A stretch of DNA of 64,000 bases from positions 124,001 to 188,000 of the forward strand of contig CAMCMB010000001.1 in NCBI GenBank assembly GCA_945875845.1. Direction: 5' to 3'. The notes under the pieces were generated by a model. The model had not been told where the DNA came from and searched no databases. It saw only the letters and a list, made by a program, of their open reading frames with translations. The DNA comes from Pirellula staleyi DSM 6068 (GTDB lineage Bacteria; Planctomycetota; Planctomycetia; Pirellulales; Pirellulaceae). This document shows, one piece after another, positions 8,540-15,851 of this stretch; within the stretch, counting starts at the first letter, position 1; every line of letters starts with the position of its first letter. A program made the translations under genes and the position numbers.

Positions 8540-8707
8540 CTAGAATCCCGGCAAAAGCTTGAATGCGAACGGCACGGCGGAGCGTGCCTGCACCTTTTGT
8601 CGGCCGTGTCTCGCGTAGCGATTCGCATCCATTGAGCTGGAATCGCTTTGAACATCCATGAAAAACGATTGTTCTGAGGTTGCTCCGGTCGTCCGGACCT
8701 TGGAAAA

Positions 8708-10156
8708 CTAACTTCGCGTTTTGAGATGCGCGCGCCAATAATGTACCGTCTTTGCAACGGATGTAATCACATTCTTGATTTCACGCTTGATCGTAAACTC
8801 CGGTCCAGCGGGAACAAAGAGAATTTCTTTCTCGCGCCGAACCATCACGTTTTCGACAATGATCGCTCGCATTAGCCACACGGCCATAGCTTCATCATCG
8901 CACAAAATCCCTACCCAGCCAAGCGATTCCGATTCCATGGTCTTCAATTGCGTAACCAATTCGATTCCCCGGCGAATCTCGTTGGCGACTCCTTGGTAGG
9001 CGTCGCGATCTTGAAGGACTTGTTCGCGTGAAATCGCTTCTAAAAGCCTACCGCGATGCGGCGGCCCGCCTGCCATTGCAAGATCGCAAAAGCTGGTCCA
9101 AAGTTCATCCCATGGCACAAGTCCATCTGCATTAAACTCGAGTGCCCTCGAACCCATCGATTGACTGCGAACGGTGTCTGTGCGTCCTTGATACTCAGAT
9201 GGAAGATTCGAATCGATTCTTTGATCGAGCGACATCAAGTCAAATCGAAATAGACTACGGTCTTGATCACTTTCAGAAGCCGCTACGGCAAAGTAGCGAC
9301 CGATCGGTCGCGATGCTAGCGCATCCAAGTATTTCTCCAACAACATATGAATCGCGATCGGATGATCCAACAATCTGAGCGGTTCGGGCATTTGATTCGA
9401 TAGGCGATCCCAAAACCAACCATTGGCGGGCTCCAAAACGGGCATGTCGAGCGCATGCAATTGACCGATCGTGCGGAAAAGTTCTGAGACTTTTTCTTGA
9501 TCGAGCCTCCAACCAAGCAAAACGACTTGATTGATCTGGTCGCAGTCTATCTGATTGAACACCTGAGCTATGTTAGGACGTTCTGCCTGCATGAATGCAT
9601 AGCGTATCGCCAATCCCGAATCCTGCTGTAACATCTCGTGCGATAAACACGCCAATTCGACGCCTGTCGTTCTCGATTCGCAGGTTGTTGCACCGCCATC
9701 CGAGACCAAAAGCAATGCTTTTTTCTGAGGCGGTTTGGACGGATGGTTCAATGCGGTCGCTTGGTTTATCGCGGTCACATTGTCGCAGATAGATGTTAGG
9801 AGAAGATTGCTCCAGTCCGCTATGTTCCATTCGCGAGCGACATGAATTGCAGTCTGAATATGTTCTTGATGTGACCATGCGATTGCCGTTTTCAGGCCGA
9901 GAATGTCATATGGTTCAAGACCAATCGGAATCACTACGACTCGTAGAAAACCACGCTCGCGATATTCTTTGACGAGCGACTCCAGCGTTTCCGAACGTTC
10001 CTCGAAATCGAGTCCGCGCAACAGGATAACCGGGTGACACAATCGCGTTGCTAGACGGTCTGCAACACCTTGCCATTGCACCAAAGAAGCCATGATGAGT
10101 GGCGTTTGCAATTCCAGAATTACAACAGTTTTCAATTCAGCTTCGTTTGAGTCCAT
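8708..10156 (-). CDS. CbiX/SirB-like protein with C-terminal extension, apparently without chelatase histidines
   Basis: A 482-residue protein. The first 240 residues contain two half-domains resembling the CbiX/SirB chelatase fold (VVILELQTPLIM ... FLRVVVIPIGLEPYDI, and KKALLLVSDGGATTCESRTT ... NQVVLLGWRL). The metal-binding histidines expected at the ends of the first and fourth strands (HGS and the later H-x-x-x-D) are not present where I would expect them, so chelatase activity is doubtful. The C-terminal 150 residues carry LAMAGGPPHRGRLLE and LGWVGILCDDEAMAVWLMRA, a conserved-looking region I cannot name. It starts 24 bases after the GT39 gene on the same strand, suggesting co-transcription with the glycosyltransferases. 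Function unknown. Confidence 0.55.
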   Translation of the reverse strand: MDSNEAELKTVVILELQTPLIMASLVQWQGVADRLATRLCHPVILLRGLDFEERSETLESLVKEYRERGFLRVVVIPIGLEPYDILGLKTAIAWSHQEHIQTAIHVAREWNIADWSNLLLTSICDNVTAINQATALNHPSKPPQKKALLLVSDGGATTCESRTTGVELACLSHEMLQQDSGLAIRYAFMQAERPNIAQVFNQIDCDQINQVVLLGWRLDQEKVSELFRTIGQLHALDMPVLEPANGWFWDRLSNQMPEPLRLLDHPIAIHMLLEKYLDALASRPIGRYFAVAASESDQDRSLFRFDLMSLDQRIDSNLPSEYQGRTDTVRSQSMGSRALEFNADGLVPWDELWTSFCDLAMAGGPPHRGRLLEAISREQVLQDRDAYQGVANEIRRGIELVTQLKTMESESLGWVGILCDDEAMAVWLMRAIIVENVMVRREKEILFVPAGPEFTIKREIKNVITSVAKTVHYWRAHLKTRS

Positions 10157-10180
10157 CCACGGAATGATATTCCGGTTTCT

Positions 10181-11953
10181 CTATCGCATCAATGATGGAT
10201 CGCCTAAAACAACCAAATCGTCGCGACCCGGGAATTGAGCGACTCGTTCGATTACCGCATTGCGCTCCTGCAAGTAGGGCTCTATCTGCGAATAATGACT
10301 CTCTGTGGTTATCAGAACCGAGTTGGAATTTGCGTTGGCTTTCTCAATCGCTTCGGCTGGCGAGTCGCAAAAGTTGATTTCTTGCCCCAGATAGAAGACC
10401 ATTGTCGGGCGATAATGGCCCAAGATGGTGACCTGAGCGCCCTCGTTGGCGATTCGGGCTTTTAGATTCTCGGCAAGCATTTGAGACGACTGCAATCGAT
10501 CAAGCTCGGGTGCAACAACCTGACTCAAGATCGCGATTAACGACGTAGCCGCAACGACGAAGGCTCCTGCTGCCCAACTTGTTTTCTTGCAACAAAGAAA
10601 GGACCAACCAAGAACCCCAAAGACCGCCAGTGGCAATCCTGCCATGCCAAGCCATGCCAACCTTCGCTGAATCAATGGATCCACGTTGAGTCGCCCAAGG
10701 ACTGTTTGGCCCTGAAACTCAATCCAAGCGAGTGCAGGCAATCCGCAAACGAGTCCCACGCCAACTCCGATCAACAGCAACCAGCCTGCATGGAGCCAAA
10801 ACGTATTGACACTCGTTGCGTCGCGAGACCAAGTTGCAAAGTACCGCCCAACGATGATGGCGAGAGCGGGATAAGCCGGCAAAACATAGTTCGGAAGTTT
10901 TGTGCTCGCGAGCGAAAAGATCACCAAATAGACCGCTACCCAACAGGTCACAAATCGAATCGCAGAGGAATGGCTGGCGAGCTTGGATTGTGCAACCCAA
11001 GTCATCACGGTGGGGACCGCAAATGCAGACCAAGGATACAAACCGATAAGGCAAGCAACGATATAGTAGTACGCCGGACCACTGTGGTTGTCCATCGCGC
11101 TCGAAAAGCGGCCCATGTGATGCACGCCAATAAATTCGCGAAGGAATGCACCCTCGGTTTTCCATTGCACAAGCAGGTACCACGGAGCCGCGACCACCGA
11201 GACAGCAAGGATGGCTGTGAGGGGCCGCATCTTCCAAACTGTCTTGAAAAACGGCACTGGAGAGTACGGCCACAGTCCCCTGGCAATGCGTTTCAATCGC
11301 GACACTCCGAAAGGTGGCACCGTTGGCTGTTCCGTCAATAAAAACAGGCCGATGACGGCCGTCGGAAAAAGGAAGCCAATAGGGCCTTTCGTCAAAACGG
11401 CGAGCCCCATCACCGCATACGCAGCAAGCCAAACCCGCCAAGGGATGGCGGCCAGCCTCTGGTCACGCGTCGCGCCTGGCACCGAAAAGTAACTGCGACT
11501 CCAAACAAAAAGGGCGACGACCGTGAAGAACGTAAGATGAGCATCCGCCGTGGCGGAGCGAGCGACCGTTGCAAACAGAAAGCACGATCCGATTGCCAAA
11601 CCAGCAAACAACCCGGTCGCCGCATCAAATAATCTACGTGCCATCGCGTACGTCGCCAGGATCGTCAGGATACCGAAGACGCTAGAACAAAAGCGTGCAC
11701 CTAGTTCAGTAACACCAAAGGCATGGTACCCGAGCATCATTCCCCAATACATCATGGGTGGTTTGTGCCCGAACAGCTTTCCGTTGAAGGTCGGTGTGAT
11801 CCAGTCATTGCGGGCAACCATTTCGGCGGCTGCCGTCGCGTAATACCCTTCGTCTTGATCCCACAGGTGCGTGTTCCCAAGTTGTACCATTAGCAGGACT
11901 ACGCCTACTGCTAGCAAGCCAATCTGTTGCGCATAGTCCCATCGTCCAGTCAT
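10181..11953 (-). CDS. GT39-family (ArnT/PMT-like) membrane glycosyltransferase
   Basis: A 590-residue polytopic membrane protein of the dolichyl/undecaprenyl-phosphate-sugar transferase type. The first periplasmic loop has WDQDEGYYATAAAEM (the acidic DE pair) and GHKPPMMYWGMM, as in ArnT-like enzymes. About 11-13 hydrophobic segments follow (for example ILTILATYAMA, VMGLAVLTKGPIGFLFPTAV, LPNYVLPAYPALAIIVGRYF), with a small C-terminal soluble tail. It should transfer a sugar from a polyprenyl-phosphate donor to lipid or protein on the outer face. ATG at 11953 lies two bases after the stop of the GT2 gene, implying translational coupling; the frame upstream to 12073 overlaps that gene and is not used. 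Confidence 0.88.
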   Translation of the reverse strand: MTGRWDYAQQIGLLAVGVVLLMVQLGNTHLWDQDEGYYATAAAEMVARNDWITPTFNGKLFGHKPPMMYWGMMLGYHAFGVTELGARFCSSVFGILTILATYAMARRLFDAATGLFAGLAIGSCFLFATVARSATADAHLTFFTVVALFVWSRSYFSVPGATRDQRLAAIPWRVWLAAYAVMGLAVLTKGPIGFLFPTAVIGLFLLTEQPTVPPFGVSRLKRIARGLWPYSPVPFFKTVWKMRPLTAILAVSVVAAPWYLLVQWKTEGAFLREFIGVHHMGRFSSAMDNHSGPAYYYIVACLIGLYPWSAFAVPTVMTWVAQSKLASHSSAIRFVTCWVAVYLVIFSLASTKLPNYVLPAYPALAIIVGRYFATWSRDATSVNTFWLHAGWLLLIGVGVGLVCGLPALAWIEFQGQTVLGRLNVDPLIQRRLAWLGMAGLPLAVFGVLGWSFLCCKKTSWAAGAFVVAATSLIAILSQVVAPELDRLQSSQMLAENLKARIANEGAQVTILGHYRPTMVFYLGQEINFCDSPAEAIEKANANSNSVLITTESHYSQIEPYLQERNAVIERVAQFPGRDDLVVLGDPSLMR

Positions 11954-11955
11954 AC

Positions 11956-13005
11956 TTAACCTGCCCGCCCAATTCGTCCCACGGTTTCGCGGGCGGCATC
12001 CAATCGGTAGATGTGTGGGGTTTCGTTCAAGGTTGAGTCTGGGGGATTGATCCAGACCACGCGATGCGCGCAACCGGAGGCTTCGATGTTGACCGAGTCT
12101 CCGAGAACATAGAGCGGACGTTGCTTGGCTTCATCGTAGATGCGACCGACATAGTCTCCAACCAATCCGACAGCAGTGAGTGTCGCACCGTTGAATAGCA
12201 ATTGAATGCAGACGAGCGAACTCCAGCCAGGTGCGGTAGATTTGACAAAAAGAGCGGCGTAAATAGCATACATCGAGTAAGCGAGTCCGATGGATGTCAA
12301 CGCAATTCCGGCTGTTAGACAGAGTCTCAGTGGCATGGCTGAAAACGAGGAGATGGCCGTCCAGGCTAGCTTTGCCAATTTCCAAGGTGGATACTTGGTT
12401 TCGCCGGCCGCTCGCGCCGGCCGATGGAAGCGAACGATGGTTTCTCGCAATCCAAGCCAAGCGACCAAACCTCGCATGAAGCGGTGTTGTTCCCTAAATT
12501 TCCGTATCGCGTGTACGGCTCCCCGACTGAACAATCGAAAGTCGCCGACTTGCGGCGGCAACCTCTCGTCGACCGCCTTGCGCATGAATGCATAAAAAGC
12601 GGATGCGGTCGCTTTTTTGAAAACACTTTCCCCATCGCGCGAGATTCGTTGTGTGGAGACGACGTCGAAGCCTTGCTTGAATTGCTCGACCATGGTCACC
12701 AGCAATTCCGGCGGATCTTGCAGATCGGCATCCATGACAACCACCGCGTCACCGTTGGCGAAGTCGAGTCCAGCGGTGATGGCGGCTTGTTGACCAAAGT
12801 TGCGGCTAAAACCGAGAACTTTGACGCGACTATCCTGTTCGGCCGCGGCGTTGAGGATGGAACGGGTGGTATCCCGACTGCCATCATCGATAAAGATCAG
12901 TTCGTACTCGCAATCGATCCGTGCAAGGACGGACGGGAGTGCTTCGAATAGAGCGGGCAATACTTCTTGCTCGTTGTAAACCGGCAGTACAATGGACAGA
13001 AGCAT
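11956..13005 (-). CDS. GT2-family polyprenyl-phosphate glycosyltransferase (DPM1/GtrB-like)
   Basis: A 349-residue glycosyltransferase. The GT-A domain opens with LLSIVLPVYNEQEVLPAL, continues with FIDDGSRDTT and VVVMDADLQDPPEL (the DxD-bearing region), then QVGDFRLFSR and the FMRGLVAWLG segment, which are typical of enzymes that charge undecaprenyl or dolichyl phosphate. Two membrane helices follow (residues about 235-290: LCLTAGIALTSIGLAYSMYA and IQLLFNGATLTAVGLVGDYV), as in GtrB/ArnC. It probably makes the lipid-linked donor used by the coupled GT39 enzyme. ATG at 13005 has GAGG nine bases upstream; the TTG at 13101 is rejected. Confidence 0.9.
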   Translation of the reverse strand: MLLSIVLPVYNEQEVLPALFEALPSVLARIDCEYELIFIDDGSRDTTRSILNAAAEQDSRVKVLGFSRNFGQQAAITAGLDFANGDAVVVMDADLQDPPELLVTMVEQFKQGFDVVSTQRISRDGESVFKKATASAFYAFMRKAVDERLPPQVGDFRLFSRGAVHAIRKFREQHRFMRGLVAWLGLRETIVRFHRPARAAGETKYPPWKLAKLAWTAISSFSAMPLRLCLTAGIALTSIGLAYSMYAIYAALFVKSTAPGWSSLVCIQLLFNGATLTAVGLVGDYVGRIYDEAKQRPLYVLGDSVNIEASGCAHRVVWINPPDSTLNETPHIYRLDAARETVGRIGRAG

Positions 13006-13188
13006 GGCGGTCGCCTCGTAGGTGACAGGGTTGTTTGCGAGGAATTCGCGGAAAAACTCCTTGAGAATGGATGGATAGCGAATTGAGCGGTTCCGGGTCA
13101 AGATCTGCTGCCCCGATGGCTCGGAATGAAAGCTTTCCTAAACAGGCTTGCTCGATCCTCACCTGATGGTGTAGATTAACCATTGGAA

Positions 13189-13270
13189 GGAGGATAGCCG
13201 AATGGTTAGGAACCTGATTCGAAATCAGGCGCCGGGAAACCGGTTGAGGGTTCGAATCCCTTGTCCTCCG
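13189..13270 (+). tRNA. tRNA-Ser (anticodon CGA)
   Basis: The acceptor stem GGAGGAT pairs with GTCCTCC, with discriminator G at 13270. The anticodon arm is CCTGA-TTCGAAA-TCAGG, giving anticodon CGA. The long variable arm (GCCGGGAAACCGG) is the class II feature of tRNA-Ser. The T loop is GGG-TTCGAATCC. CCA is not encoded. It lies beside a degraded island (13.4-14.1 kb), as is common for tRNA genes used as insertion sites. Confidence 0.93.
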
Positions 13271-13415
13271 TTGATGAACTAAGCCGCAAGGTACCGCACG
13301 AAGCCGCATTTTCCATAGGAATCTTGCGGCTTTCTGTTTTTCCCCACTCGTCTAGATTTGGGTTTAGTTTCGCACCTGCAAGCGCCGTCTGCGCCGTCAA
13401 GCAATGACCCTGGTG

Positions 13416-13476
13416 TTTGTTTTTCAGCCACGGAGTGGCGGCAGGAGGTAGCCATGGGCGTCAGCCCAAGGAACAA
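13416..13476. repeat. Interspersed repeat, copy 1 (CAGCCACGGAGTGGCGG type)
   Basis: TTTTTCAGCCACGGAGTGGC is followed by AGCCATGGGCGTCAGCCCAAGGAACAA. It is closely similar to the sequence at 13775-13839; both contain two small hairpins (GCCACGGAGTGGC and GGGC..GCCC). The two copies flank the remnant gene end at 13.6-13.75 kb. Confidence 0.8.
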
Positions 13477-13494
13477 GGCGACCGATTGTGATTC

Positions 13495-13620
13495 AGTCCT
13501 GAAGGGACGACATGAGTTGGGGAGTTCGTGTCGTCCCGTTGGGACTCAACAGGATGTCGGACCGCTTACCACGGGCTCGCGCCCGTGGCTACAAAATGCC
13601 GTCCCGTTGGGACTAAATCG
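13495..13620. repeat. Hairpin-rich repeat region
   Basis: Three elements are visible. GGGACGACATGA with TCGTGTCGTCCC forms a stem at 13506-13540. GTCCCGTTGGGACT occurs twice (around 13535 and 13601). CCACGGGC-TCGC-GCCCGTGG forms a perfect 8-bp stem at 13569-13588. These look like interspersed palindromes rather than a gene. Confidence 0.7.
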
Positions 13621-13624
13621 CACT

Positions 13625-13749
13625 TTGAGCCATATGACAACCCGAGCTGGCCAAAATATGCTGTCACCACCAAGCAGATCCTTGCGGAACGAGATTGTGA
13701 AGCGGCTCAGCTTGACGCGTTCTTGAAGGAGCTGGGATACAACCAATGA
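13625..13749 (+). pseudogene. Remnant: C-terminal end of an unidentified protein, possibly a type I restriction-modification subunit
   Basis: In frame with the stop at 13747-13749 are about 38 residues of protein-like sequence (YDNPSWPKYAVTTKQILAER ... LDAFLKELGYNQ), starting right after repeat DNA. Its stop overlaps an ATG (ATGA at 13746) that opens MKRSEFIGSEF before a second repeat copy takes over. This overlap looks like the junction of two operon genes. Together with the YgjP-like fragment just downstream, which often accompanies type I restriction genes, it suggests the end of an hsdM or hsdS-like gene. That assignment is inference with low confidence; the degraded character is clearer. 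Confidence 0.4.
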
Positions 13750-13774
13750 AGCGATCCGAATTCATCGGCAGTGA

Positions 13775-13839
13775 GTTTTGTGTTTCAGCCACGGAGTGGC
13801 GGATTGAGGAAGCCATGGGCATTAGCCCATAGAACAAAG
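13775..13839. repeat. Interspersed repeat, copy 2 (CAGCCACGGAGTGGCGG type)
   Basis: TTTTGTGTTTCAGCCACGGA, then AAGCCATGGGCATTAGCCCATAGAACAAAGC, parallels 13416-13476. It interrupts the short frame that starts at 13746 and ends just before the metallopeptidase fragment. Confidence 0.8.
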
Positions 13840-13852
13840 CTTTCAGGCGAAG

Positions 13853-14116
13853 ATGGACGTGGAGCCTAGGTCCATGAAGGTCATCGACCTCAAGCATCAG
13901 TGGGCATCCTGCACACCGGGCGGCAATCTGAACTTCCACAGGAAGTGCATGATGGCCCCGCTGACGGTCATCGACTACATCGTGGTCCATGAACTTGCCC
14001 ATTTGCTTTACTCGAACCACACAGCGGCGTTCTGGAACCAAGTGGACAAGGTAATGCCGGACTTCCAGGAACGGAAAGACTGGTTGCGAGCCAATGGAGC
14101 GGGGATGGACTTGTGA
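13853..14116 (+). pseudogene. Remnant: C-terminal half of a YgjP/DUF45-type zinc metallopeptidase
   Basis: 87 residues match the end of YgjP-like (DUF45, M48-related) proteins: DLKHQWASCTPGGNLNFHRK, then the zinc-binding motif HELAHLLYSNHTAAFW, then VMPDFQERKDWLRANG at the C-terminus. The usual 130-150 N-terminal residues are missing and are replaced by an interspersed repeat immediately upstream. The zinc site itself is intact, so a short translated product cannot be excluded, but truncation is the simpler reading. In other genomes this family is often encoded beside type I restriction genes. Confidence 0.75.
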
Positions 14117-14235
14117 ACGAGAGTCGCTGCCAGCAGAGTTGCGAGTTGCCTGCAACATTTTGTAAAACGGATGCCGGGTGCAAACTTCGTTGAAGAGCTT
14201 TCTTTTTGGGAGTCTTGTTCCGTCACAAGCAGGCA

Positions 14236-14348
14236 ATCCCCCCCGAGGTAGTTTTCGTCCCTCGTCCCGGTACTCCGGTGAGACGGGTCGGGGGGTGACT
14301 AGCGACTAGCGGTTAGCTGTTAATGGCTAGCTAATAGTTAACAGCTAA
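14236..14348. repeat. Inverted repeats between the island and the esterase-DUF1080 gene
   Basis: TTAGCTGTTAA (14313-14323) and TTAACAGCTAA (14338-14348) form a perfect 11-bp stem. Upstream, CCCCCCGAGG and the GGTCGGGGGG run form a second partial inverted pair. The stem lies 11 bases beyond the stop of the minus-strand gene ending at 14360 and could help end its transcript, though no T tract follows. Confidence 0.6.
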
Positions 14349-14359
14349 TTCGCGACACC

Positions 14360-15832
14360 TTACTTTGGCATGAGCTCTTCGATGACGATATCTTTGTAGC
14401 GGACGATGGAGGTTGCGTTGCCGTGGATCTGCACGGCGATCATGCCCGTTTCATCCATCCCTGGCTCGGTTTCTGTGAAGTCCACTGTCTGGACGCCGTT
14501 GAGCCACAGTTGAATTCGAGGCCCTTCGGCTCGGATGCGGTAATCGTTCCATTCGCCCAATGGCTTGCGGACTTTCTCGAGCACTTCTTTCGAAGGTTGC
14601 ATCAGCATTTTATTGCGGCGACTCTCATCGTATAACGCTCCGTCAAATCCAGCACCAAGGTCCGCTTGATATCCAGAAACTTCATGATGGTTCGGTATGC
14701 GTTTCGAACGAAACTGTACGCCGCCGTTGACGAAGCCTTCGGTTCCTTCCAGCTTCCACTTCAGCGACAATTCGAAGTTCCGATAAGATTTCGTTGTCGC
14801 CAGGAAATCGTTCTTTTCTTGCTTCTTGTCGAGTGAGCCAGCCGTTAGCGCCCCATCGACGATTCGCCAGACTGTTCCCGTATCGCCTTCCCATCCGTTG
14901 AAGGTTTTTCCGTCAAACAACCGCACAGGTTCCGCACGCAGATACCCTGAGTCACGCAACCAATCGGCCAGACGAAGATGCCATGTGGACACAGGTCGTT
15001 CGGACTCTCGAATTCCGTAGCCATGACCACCGCGAGCGTAAACATGCAACTCCGCCGGAACACCTGCTTGTTTTAATGCAATGAACAACGAAGCGGCTTG
15101 CACTCCACGAAAAGAGTCGTCCGCGGTGACCGCTAGAAACATGGGTGGCGTTTCCGGGGTGACTTTCACTAGAGAGCCGAGAGCGACTTCCGTCCGATCG
15201 TTGTACTTTTCGCCAAGGTAAGCCGCATAAATGGGACATAGGAAATTCGGCTTACAACTTTGTTCATCTATGGCATCGCGCGAAGCATAGCTTGCAGGGT
15301 CACCCTGTAGGCCGGTCATGATCGTCAAATGCCCTCCAGCGGAGAAGCCTAGCACCCCAACGCGATTCTTGTCGATGCCCCATTCCTCAGCTTGAGCTCG
15401 CATTAGGCGAACCGCACGCTGAGCATCCTGCAAGGCTTCGCGGTGCGGTTCGTCCGGATCGCGACGTGGCACTCGGTATTTCAGGACGCCCGCAGTCACA
15501 CCTTGCGTGTTCAGCCATTTCGCGACTTCTAATCCTTCCTTGTTCCATGCCAAACCGTTGTAGCCGCCCCCTGGGCAGATAATCATGCCGCATCCATTTG
15601 CGACTTCGGCAGGCGCTCGATAAACCGTCAGCGATGGGGTCTCCACTAGATTGATACGCTCTAGATCGTTAGCGTTGGCTTTGAGCTGCGCTATTTTTTC
15701 CGGAGTCAGTGGCTTGGCTCCGGCAGGAAGCCCTTGCGGCCAAAGAATTGTTTCCGACGGTTCGTCCGCCATTAAACGCCAAGGGGTCATCAACGCAAAT
15801 GCGACGACCAAAAGAAAGGAGAGAGTTTTCAT
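14360..15832 (-). CDS. Secreted esterase/lipase-like hydrolase fused to a DUF1080 domain
   Basis: A 490-residue exported protein. The signal peptide spans residues 1-22 (KTLSFLLVVAFALMTPWRLMA). Residues about 30-300 form an alpha/beta hydrolase of the acetyl-esterase/BD-FAE type: oxyanion region MIICPGGGYNGLAW, nucleophile elbow GVLGFSAGGHL and the histidine region ARGGHGYG. Residues about 305-490 form a DUF1080 (3-keto-disaccharide hydrolase/LamG-like) domain: LFDGKTFNGWEG, KLEGTEGFVNGGVQFRSKR, GEWNDYRIRAEG and a final VRYKDIVIEEL. It likely acts on carbohydrate esters or keto-sugars outside the cytoplasm. Its start is 19 bases downstream of the end of the large gene at 15852 on the same strand. 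Confidence 0.88.
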   Translation of the reverse strand: MKTLSFLLVVAFALMTPWRLMADEPSETILWPQGLPAGAKPLTPEKIAQLKANANDLERINLVETPSLTVYRAPAEVANGCGMIICPGGGYNGLAWNKEGLEVAKWLNTQGVTAGVLKYRVPRRDPDEPHREALQDAQRAVRLMRAQAEEWGIDKNRVGVLGFSAGGHLTIMTGLQGDPASYASRDAIDEQSCKPNFLCPIYAAYLGEKYNDRTEVALGSLVKVTPETPPMFLAVTADDSFRGVQAASLFIALKQAGVPAELHVYARGGHGYGIRESERPVSTWHLRLADWLRDSGYLRAEPVRLFDGKTFNGWEGDTGTVWRIVDGALTAGSLDKKQEKNDFLATTKSYRNFELSLKWKLEGTEGFVNGGVQFRSKRIPNHHEVSGYQADLGAGFDGALYDESRRNKMLMQPSKEVLEKVRKPLGEWNDYRIRAEGPRIQLWLNGVQTVDFTETEPGMDETGMIAVQIHGNATSIVRYKDIVIEELMPK

Positions 15833-15851
15833 GAATGTCGTACCTTGAGTG

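Noticed and set aside
12884-13400. Minus-strand frames across the tRNA-Ser gene (with text like RDSNPQPVSRRLISN)
   Set aside because: They are antisense readings of the tRNA and its flanks, a well-known source of false proteins.
13853-14116. Complete small metalloprotease gene
   Set aside because: The zinc motif is intact but about 140 N-terminal residues of the family are missing and repeat DNA abuts the start.
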